From Phycisphaerae bacterium (lineage in GTDB: Bacteria > Planctomycetota > Phycisphaerae > UBA1845 > Fen-1342): 64,000 nt of DNA. Position numbers and translations under genes: made by a program. The stretch spans positions 1 through 64,000 of the forward strand of contig JANQNU010000021.1 of assembly GCA_028279405.1 (NCBI GenBank), given 5' to 3'. The notes under the pieces were generated by a model. The model ran no database searches and had not been told where the DNA came from. It worked only from the letters and a program-made list of their open reading frames with translations. The first letter of the stretch is position 1, and every line of letters starts with the position of its first letter. Positions 45,964 to 54,096 of the stretch are shown here, in pieces.

Positions 45964-47162
45964 CGGGGTACCTCCCCTGCCGCTTCCGCTTCCCCTTCCC
46001 CCTCCCACGCTTCCGCGAACGGCGAGTTGGACTGTGACGGTGTGGCGGCGATCGCGCAGGCTTCTTCGGTGATATCGATCCCGACCGGGCACCAGGTGAT
46101 GCAGCGGCCGCAACCGACGCAGCCGCTGCTGCCAAACTGGTCCCACCACGTCGAAAGCTTGTGCCGCAACCACTGCCGGTACCGTCCGCGAATCGAGTGC
46201 CGCACGGGCCCCGGGTGGGCATAGCTGAACTGATGCGTGAAGCACGACTCCCACAACCGCGTCCGCGTCACCGACCCGCCGTCCAGCGCGGACGAATCGA
46301 CGACCGTCGAACAGAAGCACGTCGGACAGACCATGGTGCAATTGCCGCAACTGAGACAGCGCTTGGCGACCTGATCCCAGCGGGGGTGCTCGATGTTTCG
46401 CGCCAGCGTCGTGCGTAGTCCGTCCGTCTGCAACGTGCGTCCCATGCTGTGCCGCGCCTGTGCGAGCTTGATGTCCGCCAGTTCGAGTTCGGCCTCCGTC
46501 GGCAATCGCAGCGGCAGCTGTGCGGCCACCTCGCGACCGCGCTCCGATCCGATCTCGACGACGAAACCTGCCCGCAACTCGGTCAGTGCCAGGTCGTAGC
46601 CTCGTTCGGCCTTTGGCCCGGTACCCATCGAGACGCAGAAGCATGTGCCGCCGGGCCGCGTGCAGTTGACCGCAACGAAGAACGCGTTCCGGCGCGTCTC
46701 GCAATACGACAACTCCGCCTCGCAACGAAACGTCCGCGGGTCGTCCGCACCGAAGACCCGATCCTGAACGGCAATCGCCGCCAGCTCGCAGGCCCGCACG
46801 CCGAGAAACGCCAACTTCGGCGGCGCCGGTGACGCCGCGTCCATGACGAAGCGTTGGCCCTCGACGTGTAGTTGAACGACCCGCTGTTGCGCCGGAAACA
46901 GGTAGCGTTTCGGCCCGTCGGCGCCGAGCACGTAGTTGAAATAGAGTTGGTCATCGTCGGCTGTCAGTCGGTAATGACCGGGCGCCTGCTCGTCGTGCAT
47001 GCCGTGAGCCAGGTCCGCGGCAGCGTGAACCTCGCGCAGCGCGATCACACCGTCTCGCTCACGTGGCCCGAGCACGGTGTACCCCTGGTCACGTAACGCC
47101 GCGATCAGCGCTTCAAGCGACGCCTTGGGAAGAAACTGTCGAACACTATCGTCCGCGTTCAT
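45960..47162 (-). CDS. Hydrogenase beta subunit: 4Fe-4S dicluster protein (HydB/AsrA type)
   Basis: 400 residues from the ATG at 47162, eight bases after GAGGAAG. The C-terminal half has two ferredoxin-like cluster sets: [16 protein letters not shown] and [16 protein letters not shown], the latter with CxxCxxCxxxCP spacing. The N-terminal part holds more cysteines ([17 protein letters not shown]) as in sulfhydrogenase beta and sulfite-reductase A subunits. It is an electron-transfer subunit between the flavoprotein and the delta/alpha pair. The C-terminal tail is Glu/Ala-rich. Confidence 0.92.
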   Translation of the reverse strand: MNADDSVRQFLPKASLEALIAALRDQGYTVLGPRERDGVIALREVHAAADLAHGMHDEQAPGHYRLTADDDQLYFNYVLGADGPKRYLFPAQQRVVQLHVEGQRFVMDAASPAPPKLAFLGVRACELAAIAVQDRVFGADDPRTFRCEAELSYCETRRNAFFVAVNCTRPGGTCFCVSMGTGPKAERGYDLALTELRAGFVVEIGSERGREVAAQLPLRLPTEAELELADIKLAQARHSMGRTLQTDGLRTTLARNIEHPRWDQVAKRCLSCGNCTMVCPTCFCSTVVDSSALDGGSVTRTRLWESCFTHQFSYAHPGPVRHSIRGRYRQWLRHKLSTWWDQFGSSGCVGCGRCITWCPVGIDITEEACAIAATPSQSNSPFAEAWEGEGEAEAAGEVPR

Positions 47163-47234
47163 GGTTGATACTTCCTCGCACACACCGCGTCAGACCGTTC
47201 GGTCCGGCCATAACGGATCACCTTGCCCTGATCG

Positions 47235-47396
47235 TCACTCATTGCCTCGCCGACCCTGTACGAGGCCGCGCAGCAGCCCCGCGATGCCGAGCACGGTCAT
47301 CAGCACCAGCGCGACGACCGCCGACTCATGGATCGGCGAACAGTGGGCCACCCAGGCGCCATGATCGTTCGCCAAACTCGCCAATCCCGCGTTCAT
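47235..47396 (-). CDS. Small membrane peptide inside the hydrogenase operon
   Basis: 53 residues. The ATG at 47396 follows AAAGGAAACG, a ribosome site that overlaps the hypE stop, so it should be translated with hypE. A hydrophilic N-terminus with two His (NDHGAWVAHCSPIHES) leads into one membrane helix (AVVALVLMTVLGIAGLL) and a basic tail. Function unknown; the His/Cys segment could bind metal. It is too short for routine gene calls but fits the operon spacing on both sides. Confidence 0.65.
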   Translation of the reverse strand: MNAGLASLANDHGAWVAHCSPIHESAVVALVLMTVLGIAGLLRGLVQGRRGNE

Positions 47397-47407
47397 GACG
47401 TTTCCTT

Positions 47408-48493
47408 TCAACAAATACGGGGCAACTGCTCGCCATACGGCTTTTGCAGAATGCGACGTCCGCCGATCGCCGTGTGCAATTCGCACACCCCGTCGCGCGG
47501 CGCCGTAACCCGTCCGATCGTGACCGCTGCGCGACCGTACGGCTCGTCGCGGAGCAGCGCCAGCGCTCGTTCCTCGGCCTCGGGCCGCACGACGATCACG
47601 GCCTTGCCCTCGTTCGCGACCTCGAGCGGATCGAGGCCCAGCATCTCGGCAGCGTGTCGCGTCGCGACATTGACCGGGATTCGTTCTTCATCGAGTGCTA
47701 CGTGCCAGCCGGACTGCGCCGCGAGGTCCGCGGTCACTCCGGCAAGACCACTCCGGGTCGGATCGCGCATCCACACAACGCCGGGTACGTCGACCATCAG
47801 CTTCCGGAGCATGTGGTTGAGCGGCGCGACGTCGCTACGAACGACCGATTGAACCTCCGGCATTTCGCGCGCCAGCATCACCGCCAGCCCGTGATCCCCC
47901 ACCGCACCCGTGACGATCAACACATCGTCCGGCTGAACGTTCTCCACCGTTAGCGCCGGACCGCGACAAATGCCGACACCGGCGGTCGTGACATAGACAC
48001 CGTCACCCTGTCCGCAACCGACGACTTTCGTGTCACCGGTCAGCACGTTGACGCCGGCCTCGCTGGCGATCGCGTGGATGGAGTCGAGAACCGCCGCCAG
48101 ATCGCCCATGGGAAACCCTTCCGTGACGATCAACCCCAGCGCAATACCCACCGGTTCCGCACCGCACACTGCCAGGTCGTTGATCGTTCCGCACATCGCG
48201 ATGCGCCCGATGTCCCCACCCGGAAACTGCCATGGCTGTACCACGTACCCGTCGATCGTCAGCGCGACCCGCCCGGCCTCACGAACGTCGAGGATTGCCG
48301 AGTCCAGCATCCGGCAAAGCTCCGCGTTGCCGATCCGCGGAAGGACGATCGTTTGCAGCAACTCGTCAGTCAACTGTCCGCCCCCACCGTGCGCCAGCAT
48401 GACCCGGCCGCGCGCCCGGCCTGCCGCAGCGTGCTGTCCCTCATCCTCGGCCATAAGACGGTCGGCGGTCGCAATCGTTCCGTTGGTCTTCAT
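47408..48493 (-). CDS. hypE: Hydrogenase maturation protein HypE (carbamoyl dehydratase)
   Basis: 361 residues. Start ATG at 48493 overlaps the hypD stop as ATGA; about 30 residues come before the family start MLAHGGGGQ. A PurM-like fold is visible (AHGGGGQ, TIDGYVVQPWQFPGGDIG, LTGDTKVVG). The C-terminus PRIC carries the Cys that accepts the carbamoyl group from HypF and turns it to cyanide for the Fe(CN)2CO centre. It is cytoplasmic and acts with HypF, HypC and HypD from the same operon. Confidence 0.96.
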   Translation of the reverse strand: MKTNGTIATADRLMAEDEGQHAAAGRARGRVMLAHGGGGQLTDELLQTIVLPRIGNAELCRMLDSAILDVREAGRVALTIDGYVVQPWQFPGGDIGRIAMCGTINDLAVCGAEPVGIALGLIVTEGFPMGDLAAVLDSIHAIASEAGVNVLTGDTKVVGCGQGDGVYVTTAGVGICRGPALTVENVQPDDVLIVTGAVGDHGLAVMLAREMPEVQSVVRSDVAPLNHMLRKLMVDVPGVVWMRDPTRSGLAGVTADLAAQSGWHVALDEERIPVNVATRHAAEMLGLDPLEVANEGKAVIVVRPEAEERALALLRDEPYGRAAVTIGRVTAPRDGVCELHTAIGGRRILQKPYGEQLPRIC

Positions 48494-49590
48494 CGCACAT
48501 CCTCCGTCACGACTCGCCGACGGTACTTGAACCACGCCTGGCACGTTCCCTCGCTACTGACCATGCAGGGCCCGATCGGCCGCACCGGCGTACACGCCGT
48601 CCCGAACAGCCTGCACTCTTCCGGGCTGCAACTGCCGCTGATGACCGCTCCGCAACGACAGCCGGCGGGCTCGCGATCGACGGGCGCCACCAAGCCGAAC
48701 CGGGCGCGCGCGTCGAATGTGGCGTATATGCGTCGAACCACGAGCGCGCTGCCCGCAATTTCTCCCAGCCCGCGCCAACGGGCGTCAGCCGACTCAAACA
48801 CCTCCGCCAACAATTGAACGGCCGTCGGGTTCCCCTGCGGTCGAACGGCCTCCGGATACGCATTCTCGAGTTCAGTTCGACCATCGCAGACCTGCTCGGC
48901 CAGATGCGTCAATGCCAGGATCATCTGCCAGTCTTCGAAACCCGCAACGACACACGGCATGTGGTATCGCGCCGTAAACGTGCGATACGCTTCTGCGCCG
49001 ATCACGATCGAGACGTGCCCCGGACACAAGAAACCATCCACCTCCACCTCGCCGGCCTGCATCAGGGCGTTCATCGCCGGCAGAATCCGCTTGTGGCTTG
49101 CGAGAACGGTCAGGTTCGGCAGCCCGCGCCGATGCGCCTCGACAACTAATGCGGCCGTGGCCGGCGCCGTCGTCTCGAACCCGACTGCGGCGAAGACGAC
49201 CTCGCGATCGGGCTCGGCCTCGGCCAAGCGCAGCGCGTCGAGTGCGGAGTAGACGACACGGACATCCGCCCCGCGACTGCGGGCCAGTTCGAGACTCCCA
49301 CGCGCACCGGGGACACGGAGCATGTCACCATAGGTACAAAGGGTGACCCGCGGCCGGTCGGCGAGCTCGATCATCAGGTCGATATCCGCTTGCGCGGTTA
49401 CGCAAACCGGGCATCCCGGGCCGCTCAGCAGCCGAACATTCGGCGGCAACAACCCGTGGAGCCCGCATCGAAAGGCACTCATCGTATGCGTGCCGCAGAC
49501 CTCCATGAACGCAATGTCACGCCCGATCGCCTTCGCGGCGACGAACAACCGATCGAGCAAACGTTGCGTGTCAGGTCGGCGGCCTTCCAT
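48490..49590 (-). CDS. hypD: Hydrogenase maturation protein HypD
   Basis: 366 residues from the ATG at 49590, preceded by GGAGAGGG; the upstream frame belongs to hypC. Conserved HypD blocks are FMEVCGTHTMSAF, LLSGPGCPVCVT, VGFETTAPA and ASHKRILPAM, and the C-terminal [4Fe-4S] cysteines CRCGAVI, CSPEECRLFGTAC. With HypC it forms the scaffold for the Fe(CN)2CO unit. It overlaps hypC by 20 bases. Confidence 0.96.
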   Translation of the reverse strand: MEGRRPDTQRLLDRLFVAAKAIGRDIAFMEVCGTHTMSAFRCGLHGLLPPNVRLLSGPGCPVCVTAQADIDLMIELADRPRVTLCTYGDMLRVPGARGSLELARSRGADVRVVYSALDALRLAEAEPDREVVFAAVGFETTAPATAALVVEAHRRGLPNLTVLASHKRILPAMNALMQAGEVEVDGFLCPGHVSIVIGAEAYRTFTARYHMPCVVAGFEDWQMILALTHLAEQVCDGRTELENAYPEAVRPQGNPTAVQLLAEVFESADARWRGLGEIAGSALVVRRIYATFDARARFGLVAPVDREPAGCRCGAVISGSCSPEECRLFGTACTPVRPIGPCMVSSEGTCQAWFKYRRRVVTEDVR

Positions 49591-49894
49591 GATTTCCGCC
49601 CTCTCCAGCGGGACCTCCCCCGTCGCGATTTCCGATCCGTCCAATGCCCGTTGTCGGTTGACTCTCGCGTTGCACACCGTCGATCCGTTCGACTTCATCG
49701 AGCACGGACCACGTCGCGCGCGCCTGCTGTTCATCGATGCGCTGCATGACGAAACCCGCATGCACCAGCACCCAATCGCCAACCCCGACCTCCGGCGTGA
49801 GCAGTGCACAGACCGGAACGCGATTGCCATGGAGGTCGACGACGCCCTCGGTCCCGTCGAGCGTGACCAGTCTTGCCGGGACGGCTAAACACAT
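49571..49894 (-). CDS. hypC: Hydrogenase maturation chaperone HypC
   Basis: 107 residues, starting MCLAVPARLV with the essential Cys2 that binds the iron unit; the ATG at 49894 is therefore fixed. The OB-like body (GNRVPVCALLTPEVGVGDWVLVHAG, then FVMQRID) matches the family. The last 30 residues are a Gly-rich extension running into hypD. It overlaps hypF by 10 bases. Confidence 0.95.
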   Translation of the reverse strand: MCLAVPARLVTLDGTEGVVDLHGNRVPVCALLTPEVGVGDWVLVHAGFVMQRIDEQQARATWSVLDEVERIDGVQRESQPTTGIGRIGNRDGGGPAGEGGNHGRPPT

Positions 49895-52275
49895 GGCTGA
49901 GTCCTCCCTGCCAATTGAGCCGCCGCCACCGCGGCCTGGCCGAACGCGATCCCGCCATCGTTGGGTGGTACGTGCTGGTGCCGCAGAACGCGCAGTCCAC
50001 GAGCCGCAAGCAGCGTTCGGAGTCGCTCGGTCAGCAGTTGATTGCAGAATACGCCGCCGCTCAACACGACCGTCGACAAGCCCGTGCGAGCTGCCGACCG
50101 CATCGTGACCTCCGCCCAGGCCTGCGCAATCTGCTCGTGGAACAGCGCCGACAGTTCGCACGCCGACGCACCACCGGCGACCCGAGCCAGCAGCGTCTGC
50201 ACCAACGGCGTCAGAGCGACTTCATCGATTGTGTTGCGATGGATGGCGAAGAGCCGAGCGGGCGCATCAACACCGGACCGCAAGACGGGCACCTCGTGGG
50301 CGGCAGCCTCCAAAGCGATCGGTGCCTCGGCCTCAAATCGGTTACGCCGGCACAGGCCGACCAGTGCCGCAACGCCGTCAAAAACGCGGCCCAGGGCGCT
50401 GGAGGCGACACAGTTGATGTCGCGCTCGAGCATCGTGCAGAGCATTCGGCGCTCGTCGACGTCCGGATAGAGCGCCGCCGTCATTGGCAGCTGCGCGAAA
50501 GTGCCGGGAAACGCGTCGTGCAGCAGCGCCAGAGCACAACGACGCGTGTCGCGCGCCGCGGCGTCCCCGCCGGGCAACCGAAGCGGCCGTTGCCGCGCCA
50601 ATCGCTCGTAGCCGCTCAGGTCCGCTCGCAGCAGCTCGCCGCCCCAGATCGTCCCGTCGTCGCCGAAACCCACACCGTCAAAAATGAGCGCCAGCGCCGG
50701 ACCCGACTCGCCGTGCTCGGCCAGTACGGCCGCCGCATGCGCGTGATGATGCTGCACTTCGATCAACGGCACACTGTGCCGCGACGCGAGCTGTTTCGCG
50801 TAGGTCGTGCTCAGATACAGCGGATGTCGATCACACGCGATCCACTGCGGCACAAGCTCGAACAACTGCTGCAGATCGTCAATGGTCCGTTTGAAGTGCG
50901 TAAAGGCCGACGGATGCTTGAGATCGCCGAGATGCTGGCTCAGGACAACCGTGTCCTCGCGAACGACCGCTACCGTGTTCTTCAACTCCCCACCGACGCA
51001 CACGCCCGGAGTCGGCGACGCGTTCGGCACCCTCAGCTCGGCCGGCACGTAGCCGCGTGCCCGGCGGATCGGCAGCACCGTCGTCGATCCCATATCGATC
51101 ACGACCGAGTCGTCCACAGAACGCGCGATCGGTCGATTGTGCCAGAGAATTGCGTCACACAACGCGCCCAGCCGCTCGACAACCTCCTCGTCACGGTAGG
51201 TCAACGGCTCGTCGCTCGTGTTGCCACTGGTCATCACCAGGACGCGCTGACCCGCCAGGCGCGGCCGCTCACATCCGAACAGCAGCGCATGCACCGGCGT
51301 GTACGGCACCATCACGCCAAGTCGATGGTTGCCCGGCGCCACCTCCGGCGCGAGGTCCGCACCGGCGCGACGCGGCGCCAGCACGATCGGTTTGACGCAC
51401 GATCTCAACACGTCACGCGCGGCATCACCAAGCGTGACGAGCGCATCCGCGGCGTCGATCGACTCGACCATCAGTGCGAACGGCTTTGCGTCACGCTGCT
51501 TGCGCTGCCGAAGTGCACGAACCGCCTCGTGATCGTCGGCCCGCACCGCCAGATGAAAGCCGCCGATACCCTTGACCGCCAATATCCGCCCTTCATTGAG
51601 CAGCGTCACGGCCTCCTGCACCGGATCTCCCGTCAGCTGCTCACCGCGCGGGTCCACGAGTTCGAGCCGCGGGCCGCAAACGCTGCACGCCGTCGGCTCG
51701 GCATGGAAACGACGATCGGCCGGCTCGACATACTCCGCTTCGCACCGCGGACAGAGCGAAAAACCCGCCATCGTCGTGTTCGTTCGATCGTACGGCGAAC
51801 GATGAATGATCGAGTAGCGCGGACCGCAATTCGTGCAGTTGATCAACGCGTAGCCGAACCGCCGATCCGTCGGCGTTCGCAACTCGCGCAGACAGTCGGC
51901 ACACGTCGCGGTGTCGACCGTGATCCGCGGATGATCGCCCGTCGACGCGCTCTGCGCAATCCGAAACTCGGACTCGTCCGCCTCGATCGCAATCTCGTCG
52001 ACCGTCATCTCACGAATGTCGGCCAGCGCCGGGGGATCCCGACGAACGTTCTCGAGAAAGCGCGCCAATCGACTCCGCGGCCCCTGAACCTCGATGATGA
52101 CACCGTCAGATACGTTACGAACCCACCCCCGCAACAGATGGCGCCGGGCCACACGGTAGATGAACGGCCGAAAGCCGACACCCTGCACCTGCCCACGAAC
52201 GTATACCCGCTGGCGAAGCACTTCGTCGGCGTCAGACGCCAGCTTCTCAACAGGTTGATCAAGTGCCAACAACAT
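49885..52275 (-). CDS. hypF: Carbamoyltransferase HypF
   Basis: 796 residues from the ATG at 52275, which follows CGGAG; a GTG at 52356 would add 27 residues with no ribosome site. Domains in order: acylphosphatase (VRGQVQGVGFRPFIYRVA), two zinc fingers (CADCLREL, CTNCGPRYS, CPRCEAEY, CSVCGP), YrdC-like (about 190-370) and Kae1-like with HHHAHAAAVLAEHG and FDGVGFGDDGTIWGGELL. It makes the carbamoyl group for HypE from carbamoyl phosphate and ATP. It is the first gene of the 12-gene hydrogenase operon. Confidence 0.96.
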   Translation of the reverse strand: MLLALDQPVEKLASDADEVLRQRVYVRGQVQGVGFRPFIYRVARRHLLRGWVRNVSDGVIIEVQGPRSRLARFLENVRRDPPALADIREMTVDEIAIEADESEFRIAQSASTGDHPRITVDTATCADCLRELRTPTDRRFGYALINCTNCGPRYSIIHRSPYDRTNTTMAGFSLCPRCEAEYVEPADRRFHAEPTACSVCGPRLELVDPRGEQLTGDPVQEAVTLLNEGRILAVKGIGGFHLAVRADDHEAVRALRQRKQRDAKPFALMVESIDAADALVTLGDAARDVLRSCVKPIVLAPRRAGADLAPEVAPGNHRLGVMVPYTPVHALLFGCERPRLAGQRVLVMTSGNTSDEPLTYRDEEVVERLGALCDAILWHNRPIARSVDDSVVIDMGSTTVLPIRRARGYVPAELRVPNASPTPGVCVGGELKNTVAVVREDTVVLSQHLGDLKHPSAFTHFKRTIDDLQQLFELVPQWIACDRHPLYLSTTYAKQLASRHSVPLIEVQHHHAHAAAVLAEHGESGPALALIFDGVGFGDDGTIWGGELLRADLSGYERLARQRPLRLPGGDAAARDTRRCALALLHDAFPGTFAQLPMTAALYPDVDERRMLCTMLERDINCVASSALGRVFDGVAALVGLCRRNRFEAEAPIALEAAAHEVPVLRSGVDAPARLFAIHRNTIDEVALTPLVQTLLARVAGGASACELSALFHEQIAQAWAEVTMRSAARTGLSTVVLSGGVFCNQLLTERLRTLLAARGLRVLRHQHVPPNDGGIAFGQAAVAAAQLAGRTQPCV

Positions 52276-52430
52276 CACGGGCTCCGGAGCGCTTGCACCT
52301 CCCGGACGCAACCAGCGGCGCAGTCGCTTGCGCCGCGTCTCTGCGTGAAACAACACAGCAATTTCGGTGCCGAAAATCCACCCGAGCGCGAGATTCGTTG
52401 ATGCGCAACGCCGCGCTGGCGAGCGAGTTG

Positions 52431-52464
52431 CACTGGTAGCTTGCTACCCGTTTTCAGGGGGTGC
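52431..52464. repeat. Family A variant palindrome (TAGC stem), diverged inverted copy
   Basis: CACTGGTAGC (52431-52440), a TT loop and GCTACC (52443-52448), then CGTTTTCAGGGGG. Read on the minus strand it aligns with 30182-30216, including the CCCCTGAA flank. One arm has lost its outer pairing bases. Confidence 0.6.
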
Positions 52465-52502
52465 TAGCGACATTCGCTGGATCCACTAGCGGCTTGATCA
52501 AA

Positions 52503-52565
52503 CGCACGTTCCCAACACTGGCGGACAAGGGGGCATTGCCCCTTTGCATTGCCAGTGCCACCCAC
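52503..52565. repeat. Family A palindrome with a nested hairpin insertion
   Basis: The left flank GCACGTTCC and arm CACTGGCGG (52516-52524) match 23731-23776. The right arm GCCAGTG (52551-52557) and CCACCC flank also match. Between them a second stem, AAGGGG with CCCCTT around GCATTG, has replaced the normal loop, giving a long compound hairpin. Confidence 0.65.
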
Positions 52566-52600
52566 CTGACGGCGCCAGTGCGAGCCGCGAGCGCAAGCGA

Positions 52601-52634
52601 GCGGTCAATGGCGGGCGAGACGCCCGCCCCACCC
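52601..52634. repeat. Family C hairpin, second copy
   Basis: GCGGGCG (52611-52617), AGA loop, CGCCCGC (52621-52627) then CCCACCC, preceded by GTCAATG. It matches 36401-36431 in stem and both flanks. Confidence 0.6.
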
Positions 52635-52759
52635 TTGTGTTTTTCTCGGGATCGTTCTTACTTACTGGGGGCGGCGTAGACGCCTGTCTCAGAAAGGGAG
52701 CTTGCTTCCCCCGTCGCTAGCGCTCCGGGGTCGCATGGGAGCGTCTCTCGGTGCCAAGG

Positions 52760-54085
52760 CTACTGCGTGAAAACGCGCATCCCGGGCGTGATCTCGCGCG
52801 ACGGATGAGCCACGATTTCCTCATCATCGGCGAGCCCGGCGATAACCTGCGCCCGGTCGTCGTTCATCAGGCCCACCTGGACCGCTTGTTGAACGACGCG
52901 TCCCTCCCGAACCGTCAACACCTGCCACTCCGAATCATCCGCGCGGAACAGGCAGGTACGCGGCACGGTCAGCGCATCCTCAGCTGTATCCAGGAAGATC
53001 CGCACGTACGCCCGAAACCCTGTCCCCAGCGCCGCCGGTCGCTGATCCATTGTGATCGCGACGTTGACGCGTTGCTGCTCGACGCCGAGCGAGCTGACTT
53101 TCCGGAACGCCGCGGGGTAGACCCGCGCGACACGCCCGGCGATCGAGCCGCTCGGCAGGCCGTGACCGAAGATCTCGACCGGGTCGTCCGACCGCACCTC
53201 CGTCGCGCGCTCGGTCAGCACCTCGGCGATCACCTCCATCTCCTCGAGCCGCCCGATGGTCAACAGCTGCGTCCCCGCCGCGAGGTACTGTCGACGCGTC
53301 TGATGCCGATTGAGGACAACGCCGCTGACCGGCGAGCGGATCTGCGCCCGAGCGAGGTTGCGTTGCTCGATCGTGAGCTGCGTCCGCGCCTCGGCAAGTT
53401 CCTTCCGCCGTTGTTCGAGGGTGAAGTCTTTGCGATCGGTGTAGTCGCGGATGAACTTGGGCCCGATGTACGCAACCGCTTCCAGTGTCTTCAGCGCCGC
53501 CAGCTCGAGACTGTCGCTTTGCAGCTCGGCACGTGCACGTCGAAAGTCCATCTCGGCCTCGCGCATCTCGCGGTCCGATGCCTGGGCAGCTTCGCCGAGC
53601 TTCCGTAGACGCCCGAGGTCGTGCTCGGCGAACTCCGCGATCGCCTGGCTGGCCTCGATCTTCGCCTCGGCCGCCTGGACTGTTTCACGGATCGCTTTGA
53701 CGGTCGCCTCCGCCTCGATCAGGGCGTTGTCTTCCAGCCGATGGTCGGAGACCTCCGCGATCTGTGCTTCCAGTACTGCGATCCGCTGTTCGGCCTGCGA
53801 TACGCGGTCACGTAGATCGTCGGCCTCCAGCGCAGCCACCACCTGGCCTGCCTCCACCCGGTCCCCTTCCCGTAGCCGAATCGGCTCGAGCCAGCCACTG
53901 ATCGGCATGGACACCAGGTAGTCGTGCGGCAGCTCCGTGACTGCCTGCTCCTCAACGTACGTCCGGATCGTCTCCCGGACCGGGCGGACGACCACCACGA
54001 CAGCGTCCGGCTGGACCGTCGACCAGGCAATCGCGCCTACCACCACGACCAGGATCCCGACCAGCACCACCCAGTTACGGTTCAT
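52760..54085 (-). CDS. Periplasmic adaptor (HlyD family) of an ABC export system
   Basis: 441 residues from the ATG at 54085; a GTG one codon earlier is possible. An N-terminal helix (VVLVGILVVVVGAIAW) is followed by a lipoyl half (SMPISGWLEPIRLREGDRVE), a long coiled-coil hairpin (about 80-230), the returning lipoyl half (QIRSPVSGVVLNR) and beta-barrel domains. It probably docks the transporter to an outer-membrane channel. It is the last gene of a three-gene operon with a permease and an ATPase. Confidence 0.88.
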   Translation of the reverse strand: MNRNWVVLVGILVVVVGAIAWSTVQPDAVVVVVRPVRETIRTYVEEQAVTELPHDYLVSMPISGWLEPIRLREGDRVEAGQVVAALEADDLRDRVSQAEQRIAVLEAQIAEVSDHRLEDNALIEAEATVKAIRETVQAAEAKIEASQAIAEFAEHDLGRLRKLGEAAQASDREMREAEMDFRRARAELQSDSLELAALKTLEAVAYIGPKFIRDYTDRKDFTLEQRRKELAEARTQLTIEQRNLARAQIRSPVSGVVLNRHQTRRQYLAAGTQLLTIGRLEEMEVIAEVLTERATEVRSDDPVEIFGHGLPSGSIAGRVARVYPAAFRKVSSLGVEQQRVNVAITMDQRPAALGTGFRAYVRIFLDTAEDALTVPRTCLFRADDSEWQVLTVREGRVVQQAVQVGLMNDDRAQVIAGLADDEEIVAHPSREITPGMRVFTQ

Positions 54086-54096
54086 CACGCACCCCG

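Larger units (their letters stand above)
52276..52759. other. Intergenic region of 484 bases with a cluster of palindromes
   Basis: It lies between the ABC export operon (ending at 52760) and hypF, both on the minus strand. It contains four related hairpin units (three listed separately) plus GGGAGCTTGCTTCCC near 52695-52709. It must also hold the hydrogenase operon promoter, probably in 52276-52430, where I see no clear hexamers. Confidence 0.6.

Noticed and set aside
49873-52401. 842-residue open frame on the plus strand opposite hypF and hypC
   Set aside because: It is antisense to hypF, which has all its motifs; the plus-strand translation is Arg/Gln-rich with no recognisable fold.
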